DNA from: Yersinia kristensenii | GTDB taxonomy: Bacteria; Pseudomonadota; Gammaproteobacteria; Enterobacterales; Enterobacteriaceae | Direction: 5' to 3' | Assembly (NCBI RefSeq): GCF_900460525.1 | Contig: NZ_UHIY01000001.1 | Location: forward strand, 1,426,001 to 1,490,000 | DNA: 64,000 nucleotides | Part shown: one piece after another, positions 1 to 8,278 of the stretch | Layout: each line of letters starts with the position of its first letter | Numbering within the stretch: the first letter of the stretch is position 1 | Position numbers and translations under genes: made by a program | The notes under the pieces: model-generated | Told to the model about the DNA's origin: nothing | Database searches by the model: none | What the model saw: only the letters and a program-made list of their open reading frames with translations

Positions 1-89
1 GCGGCAGGAAGAAACCTTTCCGCATTGCGTCCGTTTTTATCTGCGAGTATGGTAGTTGTTCACTTACGGATAACAATAAATTTTCATTT

Positions 90-1343
90 ATGAAGTTTTC
101 ACTTTTCGGCGACAAATTCACCCGCTACGCGGGCATTACCAGATTGATGGACGACCTCAACGACGGCCTGAGAACCCCAGGTTCTATCATGCTTGGCGGA
201 GGTAATCCGGCACATATTCCTGAGATGGATGCTTACTTTCAACAACTTTGTCAGGACATGCTGGAAAGCGGGAAACTGACCGAGGCGTTGTGCAATTACG
301 ATGGGCCACAAGGTAAAGATTTACTGCTGAAAGCATTGGCAACAATGCTGCAAGATGAGCTGGGTTGGCAAATTGAGCCACAGAATATTGCACTGACAAA
401 TGGTAGTCAAAGCGCGTTTTTCTACTTATTTAATCTCTTCGCTGGCCGCTATGCCGATGGCACCCGTCGGCGGGTATTATTCCCACTGGCACCCGAGTAT
501 CTCGGATATGCAGACGCGGGGCTCGACGAAGATTTATTCGTCTCCGCCAAGCCCAATATTGAGCTACTGCCCGAAGGACAATTCAAATATCACGTCGATT
601 TTGAGCATCTCAATATTACCGATGATATTGGCCTGATATGCGTCTCGCGGCCCACTAACCCGACCGGGAATGTGATTACTGACGATGAGTTAATCGGCCT
701 TGATTCTATTGCTCAGCAACGCGGTATTCCGTTATTGATTGATAACGCTTATGGCGTGCCATTCCCCGGCATTATCTTTACCGATGCGACTCCACTGTGG
801 AACCCGAATATCATTCTATGCATGAGCTTGTCGAAGCTGGGTCTGCCAGGTTCGCGCTGCGGGATTGTGATTGCCGATGAGAAAGTCATTGCGGCGCTGA
901 CCAACATGAATGGCATTATCAGCTTATCACCGGGCAGCATGGGGCCAGCTATTGCCGCCGAAATGATTGCGCGTGGGGATTTGCTACGTTTATCCAAAGA
1001 GGTCATCCAGCCATTCTACTTTGAGCGGGTACAGCAAACTATTGCTATCCTGCGCAAATACTTACCGCCGGAGCGCTGCTTGATCCACAAACCGGAAGGG
1101 GCGATATTCCTCTGGTTGTGGTTTAAAGATTTGCCGATCAGCACCGAGCTGCTATATCAACGCTTGAAAAAGCGCGGGGTGTTGATGGTGCCGGGCCACT
1201 ACTTCTTCCCCGGTCTGGAATATGACTGGCCACATACCCATCAGTGCATGCGGATGAATTATGTCCCAGCACCGGAAGATATCGAAAAAGGTGTAGCGAT
1301 TTTAGCCGAAGAGGTTGAGCTGGCGTTTCAGGAAGCGAAGTGA
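90..1343 (+). CDS. avtA: Valine--pyruvate aminotransferase
   Basis: This is a cytosolic PLP enzyme that interconverts valine plus pyruvate with 2-ketoisovalerate plus alanine, as a side route of alanine and valine synthesis. The 417-residue protein aligns over its whole length with E. coli AvtA as I recall it. It has the N-terminal FSLFGDKFTR segment, the fold-type I core with SRPTNPTGN near 186-194, and the PLP lysine K249 in SLSKLGLPGSRCG. The ATG at 90 fits the family N-terminus, although no good Shine-Dalgarno lies before it. The gene stands alone. Bases 1-89 upstream show no promoter I would defend. Downstream lies a structured repeat and then the convergent YidE gene. Confidence 0.95.
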   Translation: MKFSLFGDKFTRYAGITRLMDDLNDGLRTPGSIMLGGGNPAHIPEMDAYFQQLCQDMLESGKLTEALCNYDGPQGKDLLLKALATMLQDELGWQIEPQNIALTNGSQSAFFYLFNLFAGRYADGTRRRVLFPLAPEYLGYADAGLDEDLFVSAKPNIELLPEGQFKYHVDFEHLNITDDIGLICVSRPTNPTGNVITDDELIGLDSIAQQRGIPLLIDNAYGVPFPGIIFTDATPLWNPNIILCMSLSKLGLPGSRCGIVIADEKVIAALTNMNGIISLSPGSMGPAIAAEMIARGDLLRLSKEVIQPFYFERVQQTIAILRKYLPPERCLIHKPEGAIFLWLWFKDLPISTELLYQRLKKRGVLMVPGHYFFPGLEYDWPHTHQCMRMNYVPAPEDIEKGVAILAEEVELAFQEAK

Positions 1344-1430
1344 TTATTAAGCAGAAAATTACATATCTTGCTATTCCTTTGGAAAATATCACCTTAGTTT
1401 CTATACGGTGAAGATAGGCAGAAGAGTAAA

Positions 1431-1500
1431 GCGTCCGCGCCACGGATGGCGCGGCTCGAGCCCCCAGGGAAGGGTTTACGGCGTCTTTACGATCTGCCTG
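1431..1500. repeat. Structured intergenic repeat-like element after avtA
   Basis: A hairpin with arms 1436-1441 (CGCGCC) and 1448-1453 (GGCGCG) is followed by a second GC-rich fold (CCC/GGG around 1460-1474) and a conserved-looking tail to about 1500. It lies between two convergent genes. The layout, two small hairpins each holding a GGATGG or GGGAAGGG-like loop, resembles enterobacterial intergenic palindromic repeats. I see only one copy here, so family membership is inference. It may help end transcription, but there is no T tract. Confidence 0.4.
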
Positions 1501-1545
1501 TTCTCACTGTATTAACACCATATACGCATGAGAATCGTTCATCCA

Positions 1546-3204
1546 TTACAGTGTCCAGAACAGCACGGCAAGTATCTGCGGCGACATAATGCGTAAGAAC
1601 ATCGCCAGCGGGTAAACTGTTGCATAAGACAGTGCTGCTGCACCACTGGTCGGATGCAGGCCATTGGCAAAGGCCAGCGCCGGTGGATCAGTCATTGAAC
1701 CGGCTAACATGCCGCACAATGTCAGGTAGTTCATCTTAGCCAACATACGCGCTAAAATCCCCACCGTCAGTAATGGTATCCCGGTAATCATCGCACCGTA
1801 GCCAATCCACGCCAGTCCGTCACCATTCACCAGAGTGTTGATAAAATCACCGCCAGACTTCAGCCCGACCACTGATAAAAACAACACAATTCCTAGCTCA
1901 CGCAGGGCCAGGTTGGCACTCGGCGGCATAAACCAATACAGCTTTCCGATGCTGCCAATACGCCCCAGAATAAGCGCGACCACCAGCGGGCCACCCGCTA
2001 AACCCAGACGCAAAGCGGCAGGGAACCCCGGAATAAACAGTGGAATTGACCCTAACAACACCCCTAGCCCCACGCCGATAAACACCGGAAGCATCTGAAC
2101 TTGTTGTAGTTTCTGTTGTGCGTTACCGACGACAGCAGATACCGCCTCAATAGATTCTGGGCGGCCAACCAGATTAAGAATGTCACCGAATTGTAAGCTG
2201 GCGCTATTACTGGCAACCAGTTCAATCCCGGCACGGTTTAAACGGGTAATGGCCACGTCATACTTTTGCTTCAGATTAAGGTCGCGGATTTTCTTACCCA
2301 GCACCGCCTCATTGGTCACCACCACCCGGGCAGTTTGCAATACCGTACCGGCGGTCGATAAGGTGACATCCACCTCTTCCCCGACCACCAGCCGTACTTT
2401 CTCCAAAGCTTCGCGCTGCCCGACCAAATGCAGATAATCGCCCAGCTCAATCACTGTGGCTGGCAACGGCACCATCAGTAAATCACCGCGTTTCAAGCGG
2501 GAACAGACCACTTCATCACTGTTGAGCAGTGGCACATCTTGTACGGATAGCCCATGCAGATTGGGGTTACGCACCGCCACATTCATGGTTTGTAGCAACT
2601 CGCGGTTCTGCCCGTGACTGCTATCAAACTCTTTTGCTTCGCGATCGACATTGATTTTAAAGAATAAACGAATCAGCCACATCACCAGCAAAATACCGCA
2701 AATGCCGAATGGATAGGCCATGGCATAACCCATCCCCATTTGGCTGACCAATTGCGGTGGCGAGCCTAAATCAGTGAGGATTTGCTGTGCCGCCCCAAGT
2801 GCCGGGGTGTTAGTGACCGCACCTGAAAATATGCCCAAAATGATAGGCAGCGGCACGGCAAATAATTTATGGATAATCGCGGTCACTAACCCACCGACAA
2901 TCACCATCAAGATAGCAAAGCAATTAAGCCGCAACCCCGAGACCCGCAATGAGGAGAAGAACCCTGGCCCAACCTGAATACCAATGGTGTAAACAAACAG
3001 AATAAGACCAAATTCCTGAATGAAGTGCAGCATGTCCCCATTGAGAACTAATTGATAAGTTTGTGCAAAATGGCCCACGATAATGCCGCCAAATAACACC
3101 CCGCCGATACCTAACCCCACACCATAGATTTTCCAATTACCGATCCATAACCCCAATACGGCGACCAGCGCCAACATACTGACGGTAAGGGCGATAGCAC
3201 TCAT
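1546..3204 (-). CDS. yidE: YidE-family putative transporter (aspartate-alanine antiporter fold)
   Basis: This is an inner-membrane protein of 552 residues with the layout of the AAE (aspartate-alanine exchanger) family. A first block of about five hydrophobic helices (1-185) is followed by two cytosolic TrkA-C/RCK-C domains (about 190-370) and a second block of helices (375-552). Small-residue motifs such as [15 protein letters not shown] and [15 protein letters not shown], one per half, are the repeated re-entrant elements seen in this family. The substrate is unknown. Its position just after ibpB on the same strand is conserved with E. coli yidE. The two hairpins between ibpB and this gene suggest it also has its own transcription. 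Confidence 0.9.
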   Translation of the reverse strand: MSAIALTVSMLALVAVLGLWIGNWKIYGVGLGIGGVLFGGIIVGHFAQTYQLVLNGDMLHFIQEFGLILFVYTIGIQVGPGFFSSLRVSGLRLNCFAILMVIVGGLVTAIIHKLFAVPLPIILGIFSGAVTNTPALGAAQQILTDLGSPPQLVSQMGMGYAMAYPFGICGILLVMWLIRLFFKINVDREAKEFDSSHGQNRELLQTMNVAVRNPNLHGLSVQDVPLLNSDEVVCSRLKRGDLLMVPLPATVIELGDYLHLVGQREALEKVRLVVGEEVDVTLSTAGTVLQTARVVVTNEAVLGKKIRDLNLKQKYDVAITRLNRAGIELVASNSASLQFGDILNLVGRPESIEAVSAVVGNAQQKLQQVQMLPVFIGVGLGVLLGSIPLFIPGFPAALRLGLAGGPLVVALILGRIGSIGKLYWFMPPSANLALRELGIVLFLSVVGLKSGGDFINTLVNGDGLAWIGYGAMITGIPLLTVGILARMLAKMNYLTLCGMLAGSMTDPPALAFANGLHPTSGAAALSYATVYPLAMFLRIMSPQILAVLFWTL

Positions 3205-3344
3205 AAATCACTTCCTTGCCTAAGTTTAAAAACTGGTCGGCCATGTGGAATATCATTTGGGTCATACATGGCCTTAAATTCTTACTGTTAGTGTGGATTT
3301 TGTCAGAAGGGGAGGAAAGTGAATGTGGGATACACCACAAAATG

Positions 3345-3372
3345 CACCGGAGAGCGAGGAAACTCTCCGGTG
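3345..3372 (-). terminator. Hairpin between ibpB and yidE
   Basis: Perfect 10-bp arms, 3345-3354 (CACCGGAGAG) and 3363-3372, enclose an 8-nt loop. The stem is strong, but on the minus strand it is followed only by CATTTTGT. It is therefore a weak or Rho-assisted terminator, or an mRNA-end stabiliser, for ibpAB. Confidence 0.5.
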
Positions 3373-3432
3373 AAAAAACAAACACGGAAAAGCTTAATAC
3401 TAAAAGGACAAAACAAGGAGAGGGTAATCTTT

Positions 3433-3459
3433 ACCGATACCCCGGAGTGGGGTACCGGT
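3433..3459 (-). terminator. Second hairpin directly after ibpB
   Basis: Arms 3433-3443 and 3449-3459 pair at 10 of 11 positions around a 5-nt loop. The hairpin begins 9 bases after the ibpB stop codon. No T run follows, so it may protect the 3' end or act together with the next hairpin at 3345-3372. Confidence 0.45.
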
Positions 3460-3467
3460 CATCATTA

Positions 3468-3941
3468 TTACTGCTGTTCAGATTGCTCAGTTGCAGCCGG
3501 ATTATCTAATACCTGGCGCTCTTGTGGAGCGGCGCTGCCAATACTAATACGCTGTGGTTGCAGCGCTTCTGGCACTTGGCGCAACAGATCAATGTGCAGC
3601 AAACCGTTTTCGAATTGAGCATTATCAACATTCAAATGCTCTGCCAGCGTAAAGGTCAATGAGAACTCTTTATGAACCAAGCCTTGATGCAGGTATTCAA
3701 CCTGTTTTTCAGCCGGTGCTGGCTTACCGCGAACAGTCAAACGCGGGCCTTCCACTTCAATATCCAGTTCGCTCTGTTTAAAACCGGCTAATGCCAGTGA
3801 GATGCGATAATGGTTATCGTCAGTTTTCTCAATATTGTATGGCGGGAACCCCTGAGAATCCTGACCGCCCTGCATTGAGTTAGCTAATTTATCAAAACCA
3901 ATCCACTGACGAAGTAAAGGTGACAAATCATAATTACGCAT
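3468..3941 (-). CDS. ibpB: Small heat shock protein IbpB
   Basis: This is a cytosolic holdase that co-aggregates with unfolded protein and hands it to DnaK/ClpB together with IbpA. The 157 residues hold a central alpha-crystallin domain (about 35-125) and the I-x-I anchor (ISI in QRISIGS) that docks neighbouring dimers. The N-terminus [20 protein letters not shown] is diagnostic. The C-terminal tail after ISI is longer than in IbpA and rich in Q and E. It is the second gene of ibpA-ibpB, with a 184-bp gap. The leader just before the start codon looks like a second RNA thermometer. E. coli has the same gene order. Confidence 0.96.
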   Translation of the reverse strand: MRNYDLSPLLRQWIGFDKLANSMQGGQDSQGFPPYNIEKTDDNHYRISLALAGFKQSELDIEVEGPRLTVRGKPAPAEKQVEYLHQGLVHKEFSLTFTLAEHLNVDNAQFENGLLHIDLLRQVPEALQPQRISIGSAAPQERQVLDNPAATEQSEQQ

Positions 3942-3970
3942 AAATATAACTCCTTCTGAGAAGCGAGATA
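3942..3970 (-). promoter_or_regulatory. ROSE-like RNA thermometer at ibpB start
   Basis: On the minus strand the ribosome-binding site AAGGAG (complement of 3950-3955) is preceded by TCGCT (complement of 3962-3966). ROSE thermometers use a conserved U(U/C)GCU that pairs with AGGA of the Shine-Dalgarno sequence, leaving one bulged G, and melt on heating. The spacing here, a 7-nt loop, allows a short hairpin that hides the site. The match is seen directly; thermosensing is inferred from the family. Confidence 0.55.
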
Positions 3971-4125
3971 AGATAATAAACAGTCACAAATTAGCGATAT
4001 AAAAAACCATAACGCAGAATACTGGCGTTATATGATCCTCGCTATCAATCCGTGACCGGTCAGCCCCCGATTACGGCGGGCAAAACTCCGTTAAATAATG
4101 AAACTAACTTACACCGTTAAGCAAA

Positions 4126-4539
4126 TTACTTAATTTCAATACGGCGTGGTTTTAAACTTTCCGGCACCAGACGCTCAAGGTCGATATACAACAAACCATT
4201 CACTAAATTGGCACCTTTAATTTTAATGTGCTCCGCCAACTGGAATTTACGCTCGAAGTTACGTTCAGCGATACCTTGATACAAATAGGTGCGCTGCGCC
4301 GGTTCACTAGCATGAGAACCACGGACAATCAACAGGTTATCCTGTGTGACAATCTCCAATTCTTGCTCAGCAAAGCCAGCTACCGCGATCGCGATGCGGT
4401 AGTTATTTTCGTCGACTAACTCGACGTTATAAGGAGGATAACCGCCATTATTTTGGTTCTGGCCAGATTCTAAAAGATTGAACAACCGGTCGAAACCGAT
4501 AGCTGAACGATACAGTGGTGCAAGCTCGGAATTACGCAT
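4126..4539 (-). CDS. ibpA: Small heat shock protein IbpA
   Basis: This is the partner of IbpB in binding aggregating proteins in the cytosol. The 137 residues comprise an N-terminal arm ([20 protein letters not shown]), an alpha-crystallin domain (about 35-125) and the terminal I-x-I motif (IEI in RRIEIK). The length equals that of E. coli IbpA. It is the first gene of the operon and starts at 4539 behind a strong AGGAGG, which is masked in the ROSE-like leader. A sigma-32-type promoter lies about 120 bases upstream. Expression should therefore respond to heat at both transcription and translation. Confidence 0.97.
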   Translation of the reverse strand: MRNSELAPLYRSAIGFDRLFNLLESGQNQNNGGYPPYNVELVDENNYRIAIAVAGFAEQELEIVTQDNLLIVRGSHASEPAQRTYLYQGIAERNFERKFQLAEHIKIKGANLVNGLLYIDLERLVPESLKPRRIEIK

Positions 4540-4545
4540 AAAAAC

Positions 4546-4570
4546 TGCCTCCTAAATATATTAGCAAGGG
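4546..4570 (-). promoter_or_regulatory. ROSE-type RNA thermometer in ibpA leader
   Basis: The minus-strand leader has TTGCT (complement of 4563-4567), a 9-nt loop, and then the Shine-Dalgarno AGGAGG (complement of 4548-4553). This is the hallmark pairing of the last ROSE hairpin. Two further hairpins lie upstream in the leader, with arms around AAGCC/GGCTT and GAATAC/GTATTC. That gives the multi-stem layout described for enterobacterial ibpA leaders. Confidence 0.75.
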
Positions 4571-4658
4571 TGTCATCATATTTTGTATTAAGCCTTCCAC
4601 TGTGGACAGGCTTATGGCCCGAATACCCTATCGGCGTATTCTCTCTGACCTGATAATA

Positions 4659-4688
4659 AAGTGGGCCCGGTATTTTTCTTTTCAAGAG
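4659..4688 (-). promoter_or_regulatory. Sigma-32 heat-shock promoter of ibpAB
   Basis: Read on the minus strand, CTTGAAA (complement of 4680-4686) is followed after about 14 bases by CCCACTTT (complement of 4658-4665). This fits the sigma-32 consensus CTTGAA, 13-15 bases, CCCCATnT. It would give a leader of about 110 nt before ibpA, enough for the ROSE hairpins. Confidence 0.7.
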
Positions 4689-4921
4689 CAAAACAAAAAA
4701 AATTTTTGCGGGAAAAATCCCAATAAGATGTTTATTAGTCTAATTATTCGATAAATGCGCTGTTATAACTTACACTTAGGTCGACTTAAGCCACAAGATT
4801 GAATCTTTGACCATAGGAACTGTCTGTAAGGTAGTGTAAAAATCATGTCAATACCTGACACTGTTTGTTGGTTTATCGCGGTAACTTGTTACTCCCGGTA
4901 GAATGAGAGCTGAATAAAATA
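4689..4921 (+). other. Intergenic region between ibpA promoter and yidQ
   Basis: These 233 AT-rich bases separate the divergent ibpA and yidQ genes. They must hold the yidQ promoter, but no single -35/-10 pair stands out. I see no other gene, repeat or strong hairpin. Confidence 0.5.
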
Positions 4922-5260
4922 ATGAAAAATACAGTTATCCCTTTTGTTACCGGCTGTTCGCTGCTGTTGTCCAGTGGTTGTTCCAGTATTATGACGCACA
5001 CCAGCAGCAGCCAGGGCTATTACTCCGGCACGTCTGCCAATGTGGCGATGCTCAAAGATGATAATACCGGTTGGGCGCTGCGCCCCTTGTTGGCGGTGGA
5101 TCTGCCTTTCTCTGCGGTGATGGACACCCTGCTCTTACCATATGATTATTTGCGTTCTGATAGCGAAGACAAAATGGCTAATTCCCCGCGTGAGCGCATT
5201 CGTCAGTCAGAAGCACAGAATCCGCCAACCGTTCCTCCTGCTGCCACCCCACTACCATGA
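4922..5260 (+). CDS. yidQ: YceK/YidQ-family lipoprotein
   Basis: This is a 112-residue predicted lipoprotein of unknown role. The N-terminus carries a basic start, a hydrophobic stretch and the lipobox LSSG-C with lipid-modified Cys20. Residues S21-S22 rather than Asp follow it, which favours export to the outer membrane by the Lol +2 rule. The body has the YceK-family pattern (short conserved core around ALRPLLAVDLPFSAVMDTLLLPYD). The C-terminus is rich in proline and probably disordered. The gene lies divergent to ibpA and convergent to yidR, as in E. coli, and ends one base before the yidR stop codon. Confidence 0.85.
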   Translation: MKNTVIPFVTGCSLLLSSGCSSIMTHTSSSQGYYSGTSANVAMLKDDNTGWALRPLLAVDLPFSAVMDTLLLPYDYLRSDSEDKMANSPRERIRQSEAQNPPTVPPAATPLP

Positions 5261-5261
5261 T

Positions 5262-6545
5262 CTAGCCAACATCCACTGTAAATAGTTGCGCCAATCCATC
5301 TATTTCCCGCATAAAAGCCACTTTGGCACCATCGGGCGAAAACACCACGGCGTCCGCCAGTGGTGCAATAGCACTCCGAGTCGTCAATCGCTGTAACCGG
5401 CCGGTGGTACTATCACACTGCATCACACTGTTATCACACACAAATGCCAGGCTGTGCCCTTGTGGATGCCAACTAAACGCCGACTGAATCCCCTGCTCCG
5501 TGAAGGTCAGTTGCCGTGGTTCGCCACCATTCGGTGAAACCAACCACAACTGCACCACACCCTGGTCATCTTTCATTAAACAAGCAATGGCACTGCCGTC
5601 AGGTGAAGTGCGCAGCCAATGCCGTGGACTGGTCGCCAACCCAGGAAAACGCTTGTCGGCCGTGAAGGTTATCCGCCGCTGGCTGACACCTGCTGGTGGC
5701 GCGGGCAAGGTAGTTGGCGTTCCCTCAAGTGGCGCAGTTCCGGCACGGGCGTAATCTCGGTCATGCTCCGGTAAATCAGCCATAAAGACTTCCGGGATTT
5801 TTTCACCCTGCGCCGAAAGTGTGTCACCAATAAATGCCAATGCCCAACGCTGGCGAGTGCCGTCAGCTTTCAGATAGCCCTGAGTGCCCACCCAACTCTC
5901 TTCATAAGCCCGGTTTATTTGGTCACTTCCCGCCAGGGGCTTAGGGGTCGTTCGAGTCACTAACACACAGAAATGGCTACCATCATATTCACGCGGATGT
6001 TGCTTGGGCGGATTAACCCCCTGCAAAGGTAGGGCAACTCCGACATTGCGGCAATCCAATACGGGGTCTAGCTCATGCAACACATGGTCATTATAAGTAA
6101 AACTCAGTCGGCTGCCGTCAGGGCTGAAAACATGCACATGGCTGCCTCCGCGCAATGCGCCGGGAGTAAAGGGTGCAGTGATGTCCATCGCATCCAGCGT
6201 TACCGCCAATTCTCTGTCTGGCTCAGTGACAATCACCCCGCGACGGTGATGGAAATCATAATGCCAGTGACTATCTGGGTGCTCCGGGCCGTGGATAAAT
6301 ACATAGCGAGCGGGTTTATCAGGGCTCACCGTCACCACACCAACATGCGCGCCCTGCTGAGCACGATAAATGACCTCAATATCGCCGGTTATACAATTTA
6401 CCCGCTCAATGGTTAAACCACTAAACGTACTGCCATTAGGCCGCACATCATAGGCCAGCCATTGGCTATCCGGCGTCCAAACATTGATATTGGTAAGCTG
6501 ATGACCTCTGGGATCAAAGGTGAGTTGCTGTTCCTGTAAGGCCAT
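5262..6545 (-). CDS. yidR: YidR-type beta-propeller protein (DUF3748)
   Basis: This 427-residue protein is predicted to fold as a TolB-like beta-propeller. It contains repeated blades with SPDG-type turns (VFSPDGSRLSFTYN, RTSPDGSAIACLM, SWHPQGHSLAFVCD, VFSPDGAKVAFMR). There is no recognisable signal peptide, so a cytosolic location is likely, unlike periplasmic TolB. The biochemical function is unknown in the family. It keeps its E. coli neighbour yidQ, tail to tail. The start at 6545 faces the divergent regulator gene at 6700. Confidence 0.85.
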   Translation of the reverse strand: MALQEQQLTFDPRGHQLTNINVWTPDSQWLAYDVRPNGSTFSGLTIERVNCITGDIEVIYRAQQGAHVGVVTVSPDKPARYVFIHGPEHPDSHWHYDFHHRRGVIVTEPDRELAVTLDAMDITAPFTPGALRGGSHVHVFSPDGSRLSFTYNDHVLHELDPVLDCRNVGVALPLQGVNPPKQHPREYDGSHFCVLVTRTTPKPLAGSDQINRAYEESWVGTQGYLKADGTRQRWALAFIGDTLSAQGEKIPEVFMADLPEHDRDYARAGTAPLEGTPTTLPAPPAGVSQRRITFTADKRFPGLATSPRHWLRTSPDGSAIACLMKDDQGVVQLWLVSPNGGEPRQLTFTEQGIQSAFSWHPQGHSLAFVCDNSVMQCDSTTGRLQRLTTRSAIAPLADAVVFSPDGAKVAFMREIDGLAQLFTVDVG

Positions 6546-6649
6546 GCGGGCTCCGGACGCGATTACGCTGATAATGATTCATTACACTGAATTATATCAC
6601 CCTCATTTCTTATTACTGTAAAAGCCAGTCAACAATAAACTGTCGCGTT

Positions 6650-6686
6650 TTAGAATAAAAAGTCTAATATAGATTTTTTATTCTAA
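6650..6686. promoter_or_regulatory. 37-bp near-perfect palindrome, candidate operator
   Basis: Arms 6650-6661 (TTAGAATAAAAA) and 6675-6686 (TTTTTATTCTAA) are exact inverted repeats. Inside them TCTA (6663-6666) and TAGA (6670-6673) share the same centre at 6668. Only one opposed pair (6662/6674) and the central base break the symmetry. The right edge lies 13 bases before the ATG of the regulator gene and about 105 bases from divergent yidR. This is the likely binding site of the adjacent YheO/DauR-type regulator, or of another dimeric repressor. The assignment is inference. Confidence 0.65.
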
Positions 6687-6699
6687 ACAAAAGTTCCCT

Positions 6700-7308
6700 A
6701 TGCTTAGCCGATACCAGCCCATTGCCGATGCGATAGCCACACTTTTTTCTCCTTATGCGGAAGTTGCCCTCCACGACTTAGCCAGTCAAACGCTGGTTTA
6801 TATCGCGAACAACTATTCACAGCGGGAATTGGGGGAAGACTCCAACCTCAGCGACCTGCAATTTGATCAACACTCGCAGGTGATTGGCCCTTACCAAAAG
6901 CGCAACTGGGATGGTCGCCAACTGCGCTCTATCAGCACTGTGCTGCGGGATGACAATGGGCAACCTGTCGGGCTACTGTGCATCAATCTGGATATTACTG
7001 TCTTTGAAAGCGCCAAAGCAGCGCTGGATATATTCCTGTCAGGCCATCAATTGCAACCACAACCTGATGTGCTGTTCCAAGATGACTGGCAGGAGCGCAT
7101 CAATACCTACACCCACCACTGGCTGCAACAACAAAAACTCACACTGGCGACATTAAACAATGTTAACCGCCGAAAATTGATTGAGGCGCTTTATCAGCAG
7201 GGGGCATTTAACGGCAAAAATGCCGCTGGCTATGTCGCAAAGATCCTTAACATCGCTCGCGCTACTGTTTATAACCAACTGAAAAATATAAAAAATACAA
7301 AAATTTAA
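6700..7308 (+). CDS. YheO/DauR-type PAS-HTH transcriptional regulator
   Basis: This 202-residue DNA-binding regulator has an N-terminal YheO-like PAS domain (about 1-115; begins YQPIADAIATLFSPYAEVALHDL, with LLCINLDIT at the end of the domain) and a C-terminal helix-turn-helix (about 150-200, with INIARATVYNQLK-like recognition helix around 185-199). The family includes E. coli YheO and Pseudomonas DauR, which represses D-arginine catabolism. Here it precedes a dehydratase by 10 bp and an imine-reductase-type gene, so it most likely controls that amino-acid catabolic pair and itself. The effector is unknown. A 37-bp palindrome sits directly before its start codon. Confidence 0.85.
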   Translation: MLSRYQPIADAIATLFSPYAEVALHDLASQTLVYIANNYSQRELGEDSNLSDLQFDQHSQVIGPYQKRNWDGRQLRSISTVLRDDNGQPVGLLCINLDITVFESAKAALDIFLSGHQLQPQPDVLFQDDWQERINTYTHHWLQQQKLTLATLNNVNRRKLIEALYQQGAFNGKNAAGYVAKILNIARATVYNQLKNIKNTKI

Positions 7309-7318
7309 AGGAATTAAT

Positions 7319-8278
7319 ATGAACACATTATTTGATGCTATTAAAGAAGCCCATCAGGTATTACGCCCACAAGTGAGAGTGACGCCGCTGGAATATAGCC
7401 CATTGCTGTCCCAGCACAGTGGTTGCGAAATCTATCTCAAATGTGAGCATCTACAACATACTGGTTCCTTTAAATTTCGCGGAGCCAGTAACAAACTGCG
7501 TTTATTAACTGACGAACAGCGCCAGCAGGGGGTGATCACCGCTTCGACCGGTAATCACGGGCAAGCCATGGCATTGGCAGCAAAACTGGCGGGGGTTAAG
7601 GCCACTATTTATGCACCGGAGCAGGCGGCGGCAATCAAATTAGAGGCTATTCGCGCACTGGGCGGAGAGATTGAACTGATTCCAGGAGATGCATTAAAGG
7701 CTGAACAAGCGGCGGATAGCGCGGCGGCGCAGCAGGGCAAAATCTATATCTCGCCTTATAACGATAAGCAAGTTATCGCCGGACAAGGGACTTGCGGCAT
7801 GGAAATGGTTGAACAGCAGCCGAATCTTGATGCTGTCTTTGTGGCCGTCGGTGGCGGTGGGCTGATTTCCGGCATTGCAACTGTGCTAAAGAAACTCTCT
7901 GATAAAACTCACATTATTGGCTGTTGGCCCGCCAATGCCACCAGTATGTATACCAGTCTGGAAAATGGTCAAATTCAGGAAGTGGCGGAGCAAGAAACAC
8001 TGTCTGATGGCACTGCTGGCGGGGTTGAACCGGGGGCGATAACCTTCGCCCTTTGCCAGCAATTAATTGACCAAAAAGTGCTGGTGAGTGAGCAAGAAAT
8101 CAAAGATGCGATGCGTTTGATTGCCCGCACTGACCGCTGGATGATTGAAGGCGCTGCCGGTGTCGCACTCGCGGCCGCACTGAAATTAGCGCCGCTTTGG
8201 CAAGGCAAAAAAATTGCGGTGGTCTTGTGTGGGAAGAATATCGTGCTGGAAAAATACTTGGGAGCGGTCAGCGAATGA
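7319..8278 (+). CDS. PLP-dependent threonine/hydroxy-amino-acid dehydratase (EutB/BhcB-like)
   Basis: This is a fold-type II PLP lyase of 319 residues. K52 in TGSFKFRGA is the Schiff-base lysine, STGNHG (76-81) contacts the substrate carboxylate, and GGGGL (178-182) is the phosphate-binding loop. It lacks the ACT domain of biosynthetic IlvA. The segment DGTAGGVEPGAITF resembles EutB of hydroxyectoine breakdown more than TdcB. The ATGA overlap with the next gene, an ornithine-cyclodeaminase-fold protein, indicates coupled translation. Such pairs (EutB-EutC, BhcB-BhcD) remove water from a beta-hydroxy amino acid and reduce the resulting imine. The true substrate cannot be read from sequence; L-threonine or L-serine deamination is the conservative alternative. 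Confidence 0.85.
   Translation: MNTLFDAIKEAHQVLRPQVRVTPLEYSPLLSQHSGCEIYLKCEHLQHTGSFKFRGASNKLRLLTDEQRQQGVITASTGNHGQAMALAAKLAGVKATIYAPEQAAAIKLEAIRALGGEIELIPGDALKAEQAADSAAAQQGKIYISPYNDKQVIAGQGTCGMEMVEQQPNLDAVFVAVGGGGLISGIATVLKKLSDKTHIIGCWPANATSMYTSLENGQIQEVAEQETLSDGTAGGVEPGAITFALCQQLIDQKVLVSEQEIKDAMRLIARTDRWMIEGAAGVALAAALKLAPLWQGKKIAVVLCGKNIVLEKYLGAVSE

Noticed and set aside
3216..3509. Small plus-strand frame between yidE and ibpB
   Set aside because: It crosses two strong hairpins, has no family resemblance and faces against both neighbours.
8197..8274. N-terminal extension of the OCD-family reductase
   Set aside because: The added residues lie inside the dehydratase gene and are not part of the family; the ATGA overlap at 8275 gives the usual start.
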